DNA from: Acidobacteriota bacterium
GTDB taxonomy: Bacteria; Acidobacteriota; Terriglobia; Bryobacterales; Bryobacteraceae
NCBI GenBank assembly: GCA_017304135.1
Contig: JAFLBB010000020.1
Span: 1-64,000, forward strand
Direction of reading: 5' to 3'
DNA: 64,000 bases
Positions 39,887 to 47,941 of the stretch are shown here, piece by piece (the stretch's first letter is position 1; each line of letters opens with the position of its first letter). The translations under genes were made by a program, and so were the position numbers. The notes under the pieces are model-generated. The model searched no databases and was not told the DNA's origin. It saw nothing but the letters and a program-made list of their open reading frames with translations.

Positions 39887-40336
39887 TCACATCATGCGGA
39901 CACCCCGCCGGGAGGCCCATGCCAAACCGAGCTCCGTATGCGCAGGTTCGGGGATTTCACGTTCGGCTATGGCGAAGATCTTCGTCTCTTCCTTCTCGAA
40001 GTGCTTGTACGTATCCGTGACCGTTTGCTGCAGAAAACGGCGGGCCTCTTCCACGCTGGTGGCGGTGAGCGCCCCCGTCAGCAGGCGCCGAATCACCTGG
40101 TGATCCGTTGGCCCCGGCGTACCGTCCGGATTTGGGGGAGCAACCGGCAGGTGCTCCTCGATCGGCGGGCGCAGAATGGCATCTTCAATATCGGCGTGGG
40201 AGATCAGCACCGAATCCAGGCACCCAGCCAGCGCACGCACTTCTTCGATGGTCGCGTCCTCAGCCCGTGCCCGGATGAACGCCAGCAGCGGATACATGGC
40301 GCCGTGCTCGCCCTTTAGAGCGTCAGTTAGCCTCAT
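39887..40336 (-). CDS. Hemerythrin-domain protein
   Basis: A 149-residue protein of the hemerythrin HHE family, one four-helix bundle. Possible iron ligands are His11 (LKGEHGAMYPLL), the SHADIEDAILRP segment, the His in TDHQVIRRLL, and YKHFEKEETKIFAIAE. Such proteins bind oxygen or nitric oxide, or store iron. It converges with the ric gene and probably belongs to the same nitrosative-stress theme. The start ATG at 40336 is unambiguous. Confidence 0.8.
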   Translation of the reverse strand: MRLTDALKGEHGAMYPLLAFIRARAEDATIEEVRALAGCLDSVLISHADIEDAILRPPIEEHLPVAPPNPDGTPGPTDHQVIRRLLTGALTATSVEEARRFLQQTVTDTYKHFEKEETKIFAIAEREIPEPAHTELGLAWASRRGVRMM

Positions 40337-40573
40337 GTATCCAACCCTACCGTAGGACGGCCGAGTTGAAAAGACCCAAAGAGTATTGAACTCTTGTCAG
40401 GCAATCCTACCCAAGCCGCCCCACGGCGGCAGAGCGGATCAGCAGGCATGCGAGGCTCGCTTCCAGCAGAACGCTTCCGCCGGAGACCCTTCCCGCATCA
40501 GTCCTTATTTAGGGCTTTTTGTCGGAAATGCTGACCGCAGAGTCCATGCCCGCAAGGGCCGCCGATTTCCGCC

Positions 40574-40628
40574 ACGAAACAGAATCGTGAACATTGCAGC
40601 ACCAAAGCCTGACATCGGCGCCTAGAAT
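40574..40628 (+). promoter_or_regulatory. Module 1 kinase promoter with direct-repeat operator
   Basis: Two 11-bp units, CGAAACAGAAT and CGTGAACATTG (from 40575 and 40586), stand side by side. A -10-like TAGAAT (40623-40628) starts 37 nt after the start of the second unit. The ATG of the kinase gene is 11 nt further, so the transcript would be almost leaderless. This is a slightly looser copy of the site found in the other modules. The rest of 40337-40573 holds nothing recognisable. Confidence 0.55.
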
Positions 40629-40639
40629 GTAGTGTTGAG

Positions 40640-42523
40640 ATGTGCCAGGCACGCCGTATGCAAGGGCTATTTCTGGCCTTCACGTTGCTCACCGGAGCAA
40701 CGGTCGGATGGCTCGGGTGGCGGCTGCTCGCTCAGGACCGGGCTCTTGCGCGGCAGCGGAAGGTGGAGCAACTCGAAGCGGCGGCGGATCGTGTCACCGG
40801 CGCGCTCTACCGGCAGATGGCCGAGTTCGAGGAACTGTTGTTGGCAGGGGAACAAGGGCGGCTTCCGGTAGCAGCAGTCGTGCTTCGTTCCCAGAACCAG
40901 CAGATCGTAGTCTCGCCACCTGACGGCTTGCTCTTCCAGCCGGCGATCCCCCCGCCGCCGAAGATACCGGACGGGCTGTTCGCCAGCGCCGAGGCGCTGG
41001 AATTCCAGCGGATGGATTTCCTGGCGGCGGCATCGGCGCTCCGCCGCCTCGCGGCATCGGGCGACCGGTTTGTGAGGGCAGCGGCATTGGTTCGGCTCGC
41101 CCGCAATTTAAGAAGGGCAGGACAGCCGGAAGCGGCATTGGAGGTGTACGCTCAACTTGCCACTTTGGGCACAACCACGGTGGACGGCTTACCCGCGCAT
41201 TTGGTCGCGCTCGAGGGGAGGTGCACGTTGTTCCATGAGCTACGACGCATGGGCGAACTGGAGCGCGAAGCGGGAATCCTGCACAGCCGGCTCATGCGCG
41301 GCGAATGGGCCCTGGGAAGGTCCTCGTATGAGTTCCAAGTAGCGCAGGCGCGGCAATGGCTGCGGCGGACACCCGAGGCCGAGGGCGGAGGCAAGGAGGC
41401 GTTATCGGCCGCCGCTGAACTGCTGTGGCAAGCCTGGCGGAAGGGCTCACCGCCAAAAGGGCGCACACTACTCGGTGGCGACAGCCCCGTGCTGGCGGCA
41501 TGGTCCTCCGAAGGCGGGGAGTGGACGGCTGTTCTGGCTCCGGCGCTGGCGCTCGACGCGGCGCTGCTCGAGGCGGGATCGTTCGAGGCGGCGTTGATCG
41601 ATGATGAGGGCCGCCGCCTGCTCGGACGGATCAACAAGCTGGCAAGACTGCGCGTGGAGCGGAGCCAGGCCTCCACGAAGCTGCCGTGGACGGTCCTGTT
41701 GAGCAGCCCGGACGATGGAACGGCTGGACTGGCGAACCGCCACTGGTTTCTCGGCGGCGGTCTGGCGATGCTGGTGGCGCTGCTTGCAGCGGCAGGCTTC
41801 ATTGTGTCGCGGGCCGTGTCGAAGGAAATCGCGGTGGCTCAGCTCCAAACCGATTTCGTCGCCGCCGTCTCGCACGAGTTCCGCAGCCCGCTGGCTTCGA
41901 TTTCCCAAATCGCCGAACTGCTGGACGCCGACCGCTGGCCGACGCCAGATCACCGCGCGAAAGGACACGAAATCCTGACGAGGGAGACAGCCCGGTTGCG
42001 TCGCCTGGTGGAGGGACTTCTGGATTTCGCGAGGATGGAAGCGGGAACGGCCGGTTACCGGCTGGCGCCACTCGACGCGGCGGAGATGGTGCGGGCCGTG
42101 GTCGACGAGTTTCAAGCATCCGCGAATGGCGGCCAGATCGAGCTTTCCATCGCTACCGGCCTGCCTCACATTCGAGGTGACCGGGAAGCCCTCTCGCGCG
42201 CACTCTGGAACCTGCTCGAGAACGCCGTGAAGTACTCCGCGCCTCCGGCCCGGGTTTGGGTTGAAACCTCGGCGAGCGATGGCGGCCTTGCGATTCGCGT
42301 GCGTGATGAAGGGACAGGCATTCCCGGCGGTGAGCAGGCGCAGATATTCAACAAGTTCTACCGCGGCAGCGAGGCGAAAGCCCGTGGGGTGAAGGGGACC
42401 GGGCTTGGACTGGCCATGGTGCGGCACATCGCGGAAGGGCACGGTGGCGAGGTCCGTGTGGAGAGCGATCCCGGACGCGGGAGCACCTTCACGCTGGTCT
42501 TGCCCGGAGGCGATCCAGCATGA
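40640..42523 (+). CDS. Module 1 sensor histidine kinase with TPR-like ectodomain
   Basis: A 627-residue membrane kinase. Two helices (about residues 8-28 and 368-392) frame an extracytoplasmic domain of about 340 residues. Its middle carries a TPR-like helical pair (FVRAAALVRLARNLRRAGQP, then EAALEVYAQLATLG). After the second helix come the HisKA domain with the phospho-acceptor His412 (VSHEFRSPL) and an ATPase domain (N-box NLLENAVKYS, G1 DEGTGIP, F-box FNKFYRG, G2 GTGLGLAM). It phosphorylates the response regulator whose gene overlaps its own end (ATGA). An inner ATG at 40658 is an alternative start. The ectodomain resembles those of the other four kinases; its ligand is unknown. Confidence 0.88.
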   Translation: MCQARRMQGLFLAFTLLTGATVGWLGWRLLAQDRALARQRKVEQLEAAADRVTGALYRQMAEFEELLLAGEQGRLPVAAVVLRSQNQQIVVSPPDGLLFQPAIPPPPKIPDGLFASAEALEFQRMDFLAAASALRRLAASGDRFVRAAALVRLARNLRRAGQPEAALEVYAQLATLGTTTVDGLPAHLVALEGRCTLFHELRRMGELEREAGILHSRLMRGEWALGRSSYEFQVAQARQWLRRTPEAEGGGKEALSAAAELLWQAWRKGSPPKGRTLLGGDSPVLAAWSSEGGEWTAVLAPALALDAALLEAGSFEAALIDDEGRRLLGRINKLARLRVERSQASTKLPWTVLLSSPDDGTAGLANRHWFLGGGLAMLVALLAAAGFIVSRAVSKEIAVAQLQTDFVAAVSHEFRSPLASISQIAELLDADRWPTPDHRAKGHEILTRETARLRRLVEGLLDFARMEAGTAGYRLAPLDAAEMVRAVVDEFQASANGGQIELSIATGLPHIRGDREALSRALWNLLENAVKYSAPPARVWVETSASDGGLAIRVRDEGTGIPGGEQAQIFNKFYRGSEAKARGVKGTGLGLAMVRHIAEGHGGEVRVESDPGRGSTFTLVLPGGDPA

Positions 42524-43209
42524 GGCGCATTCTGGTGGTGGAAGACGAGCCTGGCATTGCGTTTGGGCTGGAGACCGACCTCCAAATGGAGGGCTACGAG
42601 GTCACGCTGGAGCAAAATGGAGCCGCGGCGGTGGAGAAGGCCCAAGCGTCGAGCTACGACATGATCCTCCTCGATATCATGCTGCCCGGGATGGACGGCT
42701 TCGAGGTGTGCCGCGCGCTGCGCCGCTCGGGTGTGCGCACTCCCATCATCCTCGTCACGGCGCGCACGCATGAGGCCGAAAAAGTGATGGGACTGGAGGT
42801 GGGCGCCGATGATTACGTGACGAAGCCCTTCAGTCTTCGTGAGCTGCGAGCACGCATCAAGGCTGTGTTGCGGCGGACCTCTGGAGAACTGCCGCAGACC
42901 TACCGGATGGGCGAGGTTGAGGTGGATTTTACGCGCGGCGAACTGCGGCGGAACGGCAGGCCCGTGGAGACCACGCAACTGGAGTTCAAGCTCCTGGAGG
43001 CGTTCATCCGGAACCAAGGCCGGTTGCTCAGCCGCGACCGGATTCTGGACCTGGTGTGGGGCGCTGGTGCCCACGTCACCGACCGCGTTGTGGATAACCA
43101 CGTCCTGACGCTGCGCCGAAAGATCGAGCCGGATCCGCAACGGCCCATCTTCCTGGTCAGCGTGCGCGGAGTGGGTTACCGGTTTGAGGGGTCGCAAACC
43201 GAATCATGA
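42520..43209 (+). CDS. Module 1 OmpR-family response regulator
   Basis: A 229-residue two-domain regulator. The receiver domain has the acidic pair (VEDE), the phosphorylation site Asp52 (LLDIMLPG), Thr in LVTARTHEAEK and Lys in VTKPFSLRELRAR. The winged-helix DNA-binding domain follows (LEFKLLEAFIRNQGRLLSRD, then VDNHVLTLRRKI, GVGYRFEG). It overlaps the kinase stop by 4 nt, so the two are translated together. It is the best candidate to bind the direct repeats before the kinase and propeller genes of module 1. Confidence 0.93.
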   Translation: MRRILVVEDEPGIAFGLETDLQMEGYEVTLEQNGAAAVEKAQASSYDMILLDIMLPGMDGFEVCRALRRSGVRTPIILVTARTHEAEKVMGLEVGADDYVTKPFSLRELRARIKAVLRRTSGELPQTYRMGEVEVDFTRGELRRNGRPVETTQLEFKLLEAFIRNQGRLLSRDRILDLVWGAGAHVTDRVVDNHVLTLRRKIEPDPQRPIFLVSVRGVGYRFEGSQTES

Positions 43210-43258
43210 CCGAACTGGACAACGGACCCTGACGATGGCACTTCATCCTGGCGATGAA
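43204..43258 (+). promoter_or_regulatory. Module 1 propeller-gene promoter with direct-repeat operator
   Basis: Units TCATGACCGAA (43204) and CTGGACAACGG (43215) are 11 nt apart, and a -10-like GATGAA (43253) lies 38 nt after the start of unit 2. The first unit overlaps the last codons of the regulator gene. It is the weakest match of the ten sites, recognised mainly by its spacing. Confidence 0.5.
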
Positions 43259-43268
43259 GGAGGCAAGA

Positions 43269-45293
43269 ATGCCAACAACCCTAAGGCGATGGACGGCGAT
43301 CCCAGGCGCGGCGCTGCTCATTGTGTGTTTTGCCGTGGCCCAGCAGGCGGAGCGGGCGGACTTGATGATGGAGGCCGCCGCGCGCAAGGAGCGGGTGGAC
43401 GGCGATCTGAAAGCGGCGATTGAGGAGTACCGGAAGATTGCCTTGCGGTTTGCGAAGCAGCCGGAGGTGGCGGCGAAGGCATTGCTACAGATGGGGCAGT
43501 GCCAGGAGAAGCTGGGACAGACCGAGGCGCGGAAGTCGTATGAGCGGATCGTCCGGGAATTTGGCGCCCAGCCGGCGGCCACACAGGCTCGGGCACGGCT
43601 GGCGGCAATGGGCGGTTCCGGCCTCGAAACCAGGCCGCGGCTGGTGTGGGACAACGCCGTCGACCTGTGGGGCACCGCTACCGCAGACGGCCGTTACCTC
43701 TCCTTCACTGATTGGGACACGGGCGACGTCGCGGTACGGGATCTGCGGACCGGGACCAATCGCCGGGTTACGAGCCAAGGCGGGTACATGAAGGCGCAGG
43801 CGGAGGCGGGCGGCTCTGCCATCTCTCCGGATGGAAGCCGGATCGCCTACACCTGGGAGCGCTTCGATGCCGAGTCGAAGGCGAACAAGGTCATCGAGCT
43901 ACGCGTGATCGGATTTGACGGTCAGGGTGACACCTTGCTCAAGCAGGTGCGCGGCTGGATCGAGCCGCAAGGCTGGTCGCCCGACGGGAAGAGGATCGCG
44001 GCCCTCTTCCAGGAGCCCGCCTTCGTGGAAACCGAAATTCTCGTTCTTTCCGCGGGCGATGGCAGCAGCCAGAAGGTCGCCCTCAAGAATAAGGGAATGA
44101 AGTACCGCGTCACATTCTCGCCCGATGGCCAGTGGCTCGCCTACTCGTCAGGCGGCATCGTCTACTCGGTCCGCGCGGATGGCTCAGCCGCCGCGGAGTC
44201 GCAGGTCGTCCTCGATGCTCAGATGCTTGCCTGGACTCCCGACGGCAAGGGCATCGTGTTCAGCCGGAAGCACGACGGCGTTAACCGTATCTTTCTCGTT
44301 CCGGTGTTCCAGGGTAAGCCGTCTGGCGAGCCGCGCATGCTGCGAACCGAAGCGCTCCCCGACGGCGGCTCTCTCGGGATGACAACCCAGGGGACCCTGC
44401 TTCTCGCCGCCCCCAACGTCAAGTCGGAAACCTGGATCCTGGAGTTCGATGGCACCACCGGCCGCCTGGGCCGAACGATCCGGCAGTTGGAGGCGGTCCC
44501 GATCGGCCCTCCCTACGTTAACAGTTCGGTGAAGTTCTCGCCGGACGGGAAGCTCCTTCTCTACCGCAGGGGCCCGGCGTTGCTCGTGCACAATGTTGCC
44601 ACGGGTGAGGAGCGGAAGCTCGCTGTCCAGATGAAGCAACTGGCCCGCGTGGAGTGGGCGACGGACGGTGCCTCCTTGCTGGCCGCGGGCGTGGGCAACG
44701 ACGACCGGGATGGCCTGCACCGGGTGGATGTCCGGACTGGCGCCGCCGACTTCCTGTCGCCGCGAGTTCCGGAGACCCGCATCGTCTCCGCGGCCGGTGG
44801 CGCGGCCATGATCTACTCCACTCGGGCCGGGACGATTGTCCACCGAGATCTGGCGACGAATGAGGAGAAGACACTCTGGCGCGCTCAACCGGAGTTGAAT
44901 CTAGATCAAGTTCCGGAAGCGGTCATTAACCGGGAAGCGAATCGGATGGCGGTCCGCGCGATCCACTATGTGGGCGTGGTGGACCTGGCGACCGGCGAGA
45001 CCCGGCGGCTGTTCTTCAAAACGCTGGGCGACGAGCCGGGCGGAATCTGGGCGGTCGACTGGAGCTCCGATGGCCAACGCCTGGTCGCAATCCAGAATGC
45101 GAACTCCTTGAAGGAGCGCAGTAGGGTGATGGTGTTCTCCATGCGCGGAGGGGAAATGGCAACGGCTGAGGCGCCGGCCCAGTTCCGCGGTTTCAGTCTG
45201 AGTCCGGATGGTAAACTTGCCGCGGCGTTGGCGTCGACGCGTCACTACCAGGTGCTGGCGCTCGAGAATTTCTTGCCCGTCGCTCAGGACTGA
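43269..45293 (+). CDS. Module 1 secreted TPR plus TolB/PD40 propeller protein
   Basis: A 674-residue protein. ATG 43269 is chosen over 43254 because an AAGGAGG precedes it and a signal peptide follows (WTAIPGAALLIVCFAVAQQ). Residues about 25-105 form a TPR-like helical domain (DGDLKAAIEEYRKIALRFAK, ALLQMGQCQEKLGQTEARKS). The rest is a propeller of PD40/TolB blades (AISPDGSRIAYTW, WSPDGKRIAALF, FSPDGQWLAYSS, FSPDGKLLLYRR). It ends with the tail LALENFLPVAQD; an L-x-N-F-L tail is shared with the other complete copies. No catalytic residues are apparent, so it probably binds something outside the cytoplasmic membrane. Its own promoter lies just upstream. Confidence 0.85.
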   Translation: MPTTLRRWTAIPGAALLIVCFAVAQQAERADLMMEAAARKERVDGDLKAAIEEYRKIALRFAKQPEVAAKALLQMGQCQEKLGQTEARKSYERIVREFGAQPAATQARARLAAMGGSGLETRPRLVWDNAVDLWGTATADGRYLSFTDWDTGDVAVRDLRTGTNRRVTSQGGYMKAQAEAGGSAISPDGSRIAYTWERFDAESKANKVIELRVIGFDGQGDTLLKQVRGWIEPQGWSPDGKRIAALFQEPAFVETEILVLSAGDGSSQKVALKNKGMKYRVTFSPDGQWLAYSSGGIVYSVRADGSAAAESQVVLDAQMLAWTPDGKGIVFSRKHDGVNRIFLVPVFQGKPSGEPRMLRTEALPDGGSLGMTTQGTLLLAAPNVKSETWILEFDGTTGRLGRTIRQLEAVPIGPPYVNSSVKFSPDGKLLLYRRGPALLVHNVATGEERKLAVQMKQLARVEWATDGASLLAAGVGNDDRDGLHRVDVRTGAADFLSPRVPETRIVSAAGGAAMIYSTRAGTIVHRDLATNEEKTLWRAQPELNLDQVPEAVINREANRMAVRAIHYVGVVDLATGETRRLFFKTLGDEPGGIWAVDWSSDGQRLVAIQNANSLKERSRVMVFSMRGGEMATAEAPAQFRGFSLSPDGKLAAALASTRHYQVLALENFLPVAQD

Positions 45294-45301
45294 CCAACTT
45301 C

Positions 45302-45329
45302 GAGGCGGCGGATGCGCATCCGCCGCCTC
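45302..45329. terminator. Perfect 28-bp palindrome after the module 1 propeller gene
   Basis: The left arm GAGGCGGCGGATGC is followed directly by its exact reverse complement. It starts 9 nt after the stop codon and is very GC-rich but has no T-run, so it is either a terminator or a stabilising hairpin. Its last bases overlap the first operator unit of the module 2 kinase promoter (45326), so folding and regulator binding could interfere. Confidence 0.6.
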
Positions 45330-45380
45330 ACCGTTTCCTCACATTCGCCTGACTCATTTCGAACGCCTCCGGCTTACACT
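45326..45380 (+). promoter_or_regulatory. Module 2 kinase promoter with direct-repeat operator
   Basis: Units CCTCACCGTTT (45326) and CCTCACATTCG (45337), then a -10-like TACACT (45375) exactly 38 nt after the start of unit 2. Both units carry CTCAC instead of the TGAC of other modules, as does the module 2 propeller promoter. Confidence 0.7.
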
Positions 45381-45392
45381 GGACCGGACAAC

Positions 45393-47207
45393 ATGTTGCG
45401 CCGCAAATGGACCTGGGTGCTGGCGGCGGTATTGTGTGTTCCGGCGCTGACCGTCGTTTGGCTGAGTGCGCGCTTAATGGAACAGGACCGCGCGCTGGAA
45501 GTTCAGCGGACCGCCGAGCGGAACGAGCAACGTGCCGCGAGCGCAGCTCAGGCGCTCATGTTGATTCTCGCCGACCCGTCCCTGCTCGAACGCGACCCTG
45601 GCCAGGGCGCACTGCTCGCGCGTTTACCTGGTGCAGATCTCCTGTACCGGAGTGGCCACGAACCGGTTCGAGAGGTCTCGACCGAACTCTTTCAGACCGG
45701 GGAACAGCTGGAGTTTCAGGCTACGGATCCGGCAGCGGCAATCGTATGGTACCGACGACTGGCAGTTTCCCCGAATCCGGACATCCGCGCTGGAGCGCTC
45801 ATGCGGCTCGGCAGGACTTTGAAGAACATGGGGCGAATTCGCGAGGCGCTGGCCGTGTACGATCAGCTAGCTTCAATGGAACCCGCACTCGTGAGCGGAT
45901 GGCCTGCACCCATCGCAGCGGTTTGGAGCCGCTGTCAGATCCTGCCGGGGGGCGCGCGGCAAGCAGAGGCCATCCGGCTCTGGGGCTTGCTGCTGGCCGG
46001 GAAGTTCGCACTGAACCGGGATACTTACGTATCATTCGCCGATGACGCCGCGAAGTGGAGTGGGCAGCCGCGTCCGGTGGAACTCGAAGCGCTGACCGAC
46101 GTGGTTCTGCGCGTGGAAGGCGATGTGAGGGCGGGATCGAGAACCTCCTCAGGGCGCGCGCTGATCGAGTCAAGTTCCGCCTTGCACACGGTGGTTTGGG
46201 AACGGCGAGGGGCGTCGCTTCATGTGCTGGCGGCTTCGCCGGCGTTCGTCACGCGCGAATGGCTTGGCCGGGTCGGTCCCGGCGTCTGGCTCCAGACGCT
46301 GACGGGCCAGATCATCGGTCCAGCCACCTCTGGCAAGGCGGCCGCGAAATACCCGGCCGAGTCCCGGCTACCCTGGACCGTCCTCGCGGTGGCTCCACAC
46401 TCCAACGGAGACTTCAGCGCCCGTCGGCGGATGTTGCTTCTTTTACTAGGCGCGGTGGGCGTCTTCACTCTCACCGGTGTCCTGCTGGCGCTCAGATCCA
46501 TGCGGCGCGAACTGGCGCTGGCGCGCATGCAGGAGGACTTTGTGGCGGCGGTGTCCCACGAGTTTCGCACGCCGCTCACGTCACTGCGCCAGATCAGCGA
46601 GGCTCTGGAGGATGGGCGGGTCGCGACCGAAGATCGCCGCCAGTCCTATTACCACTCGCTGTCGCGAGCCACACTGCGGCTGCACCACCTGGTGGAGGAT
46701 CTGCTCGACTTCCGCCGTATGCAGTCCGGCGCGCCAGAGTACCGGCGGGAGCGCGTCGAGGTGGGGGAGTTCACCGCGCAGGTGCTCGATGGTTTTCGAG
46801 CCGAAGTGTCGGAACTCGGCTTCGAAGTCGCTTCGAGCGACGTGCCGGAGGGCGCCTTCCGAGGGGATCGCGAAGCGCTGGGCCGCGCGCTGTGGAACCT
46901 GCTCGACAATGCCGTGAAGTACTCGGGCGACTCGCGCCTTGTGGAAGTGACCGTGGAGTGCGGCGGCGGCGAAGCGAGATGGGCCGTGCGCGACTTCGGA
47001 GCGGGCGTTCCGACGGCTGAGCGGGAACTCGTCTTCCACCAGTTCTACCGAGGCGAGGAGGCGCGGCGGGCTGGCATTCGGGGCACGGGAATCGGGTTGG
47101 CCATGGTTTCCCAAATCGTTCAGGCGCACGGCGGCCGAGTCGCGCTCGCCAACGCGCCGGGCGCGGGCAGTGTCTTTTCCATTTCCATTCCCCTGGAGGC
47201 CGACTGA
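45393..47207 (+). CDS. Module 2 sensor histidine kinase with TPR-like ectodomain
   Basis: A 604-residue kinase starting at ATG 45393 (MLRRKWTWVLAAVLCVPAL), 12 nt after the -10 element; upstream codons to 45312 lie over the hairpin and promoter. The first membrane helix leads to an ectodomain of about 320 residues with a TPR-like part (DIRAGALMRLGRTLKNMGRI, then EALAVYDQLASM). The second helix is MLLLLLGAVGVFTLTGVLLAL. Phospho-acceptor His389 is in VSHEFRTPL; the ATPase motifs are NLLDNAVKYS, DFGAGVP and GTGIGLAMV. The stop overlaps the ATG of the regulator gene by one base. Confidence 0.88.
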   Translation: MLRRKWTWVLAAVLCVPALTVVWLSARLMEQDRALEVQRTAERNEQRAASAAQALMLILADPSLLERDPGQGALLARLPGADLLYRSGHEPVREVSTELFQTGEQLEFQATDPAAAIVWYRRLAVSPNPDIRAGALMRLGRTLKNMGRIREALAVYDQLASMEPALVSGWPAPIAAVWSRCQILPGGARQAEAIRLWGLLLAGKFALNRDTYVSFADDAAKWSGQPRPVELEALTDVVLRVEGDVRAGSRTSSGRALIESSSALHTVVWERRGASLHVLAASPAFVTREWLGRVGPGVWLQTLTGQIIGPATSGKAAAKYPAESRLPWTVLAVAPHSNGDFSARRRMLLLLLGAVGVFTLTGVLLALRSMRRELALARMQEDFVAAVSHEFRTPLTSLRQISEALEDGRVATEDRRQSYYHSLSRATLRLHHLVEDLLDFRRMQSGAPEYRRERVEVGEFTAQVLDGFRAEVSELGFEVASSDVPEGAFRGDREALGRALWNLLDNAVKYSGDSRLVEVTVECGGGEARWAVRDFGAGVPTAERELVFHQFYRGEEARRAGIRGTGIGLAMVSQIVQAHGGRVALANAPGAGSVFSISIPLEAD

Positions 47208-47866
47208 TGCCACGGATCTTGATTGTCGAAGATGAGGCCGACATTGCACAGGCCCTGCGCGACGATCTGCAATTGGAAGGCTACGAGGTGGAGGTGGCGC
47301 GCGATGGCCACTCGGCGGTTTCGCTGGGAACCGCGCAAGCGTGGGACCTGATTCTGCTGGACGTGATGCTGCCCGGGCGTGACGGCTTTGAAGTGTGCCG
47401 CGAATTGCGCAGGGCCGGCGCCGAGGCGCCCATCGTTTTCCTTACGGCGCGCACGCACGAAGCGGAAAAGGTTCTCGGTCTCGATCTCGGCGCCGCCGAC
47501 TACATCACGAAGCCGTTTAGTCCGAGGGAACTGCGCGCCCGCATCCGGGCCCGCCTGCGTGACCGGCAGCGGGCCGAGCCCGAAGTGGAGCGGTTCGGGG
47601 AATTGGAGGTGGACCTCGCGCGGGGCGAGGTGCGCAAGGGAGGCTCGACGCTGGAAATCACACCGCTTGAATTCAAGCTGTTAGTCGTGTTCCTGCGGAA
47701 TCCAGGCAGGCTCTTGAGCCGCGACCGGCTCATTGACCTCGCCTGGGGCCGCGACACCTACGTGACCGAGCGCGCCGTGGATGCCCACATCGTGAACCTG
47801 CGGCGCAAGGTGGGCAGCAGTGCGATCGCCAGCGTCCGTGGCATGGGGTACCGGTTTGATGGCTGA
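47207..47866 (+). CDS. Module 2 OmpR-family response regulator
   Basis: A 219-residue regulator. The receiver has Asp52 (LLDVMLPG), the Thr switch in FLTARTHEAEK and Lys in ITKPFSPRELRAR. The C-terminal winged helix has LEFKLLVVFLRNPGRLLSRD and the recognition region AVDAHIVNLRRKV. It is about ten residues shorter than the module 1 copy and differs in the recognition helix, which fits the different operator sequence (CTCAC) of this module. Confidence 0.93.
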   Translation: MPRILIVEDEADIAQALRDDLQLEGYEVEVARDGHSAVSLGTAQAWDLILLDVMLPGRDGFEVCRELRRAGAEAPIVFLTARTHEAEKVLGLDLGAADYITKPFSPRELRARIRARLRDRQRAEPEVERFGELEVDLARGEVRKGGSTLEITPLEFKLLVVFLRNPGRLLSRDRLIDLAWGRDTYVTERAVDAHIVNLRRKVGSSAIASVRGMGYRFDG

Positions 47867-47868
47867 GT

Positions 47869-47923
47869 TCTCACGGATTCCTCACGGAACGCTCGATGCC
47901 GCCTTGCAGATGGCCCCTAGCCT
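47869..47923 (+). promoter_or_regulatory. Module 2 propeller-gene promoter with direct-repeat operator
   Basis: Units TCTCACGGATT (47869) and CCTCACGGAAC (47880), with -10-like TAGCCT (47918) 38 nt after the start of unit 2. The site begins 3 nt after the regulator stop codon. The two units are nearly identical (CTCACGGA). Confidence 0.75.
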
Positions 47924-47941
47924 GGGTGCATGGAGGTCAGC

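Noticed and set aside
40605-40628. CCTGACATCGG at 40609 as the second operator unit of the module 1 kinase promoter
   Set aside because: It would be only about 15 nt from the -10. The unit at 40586 keeps the common 37-39 nt spacing and has a partner unit 11 nt upstream.
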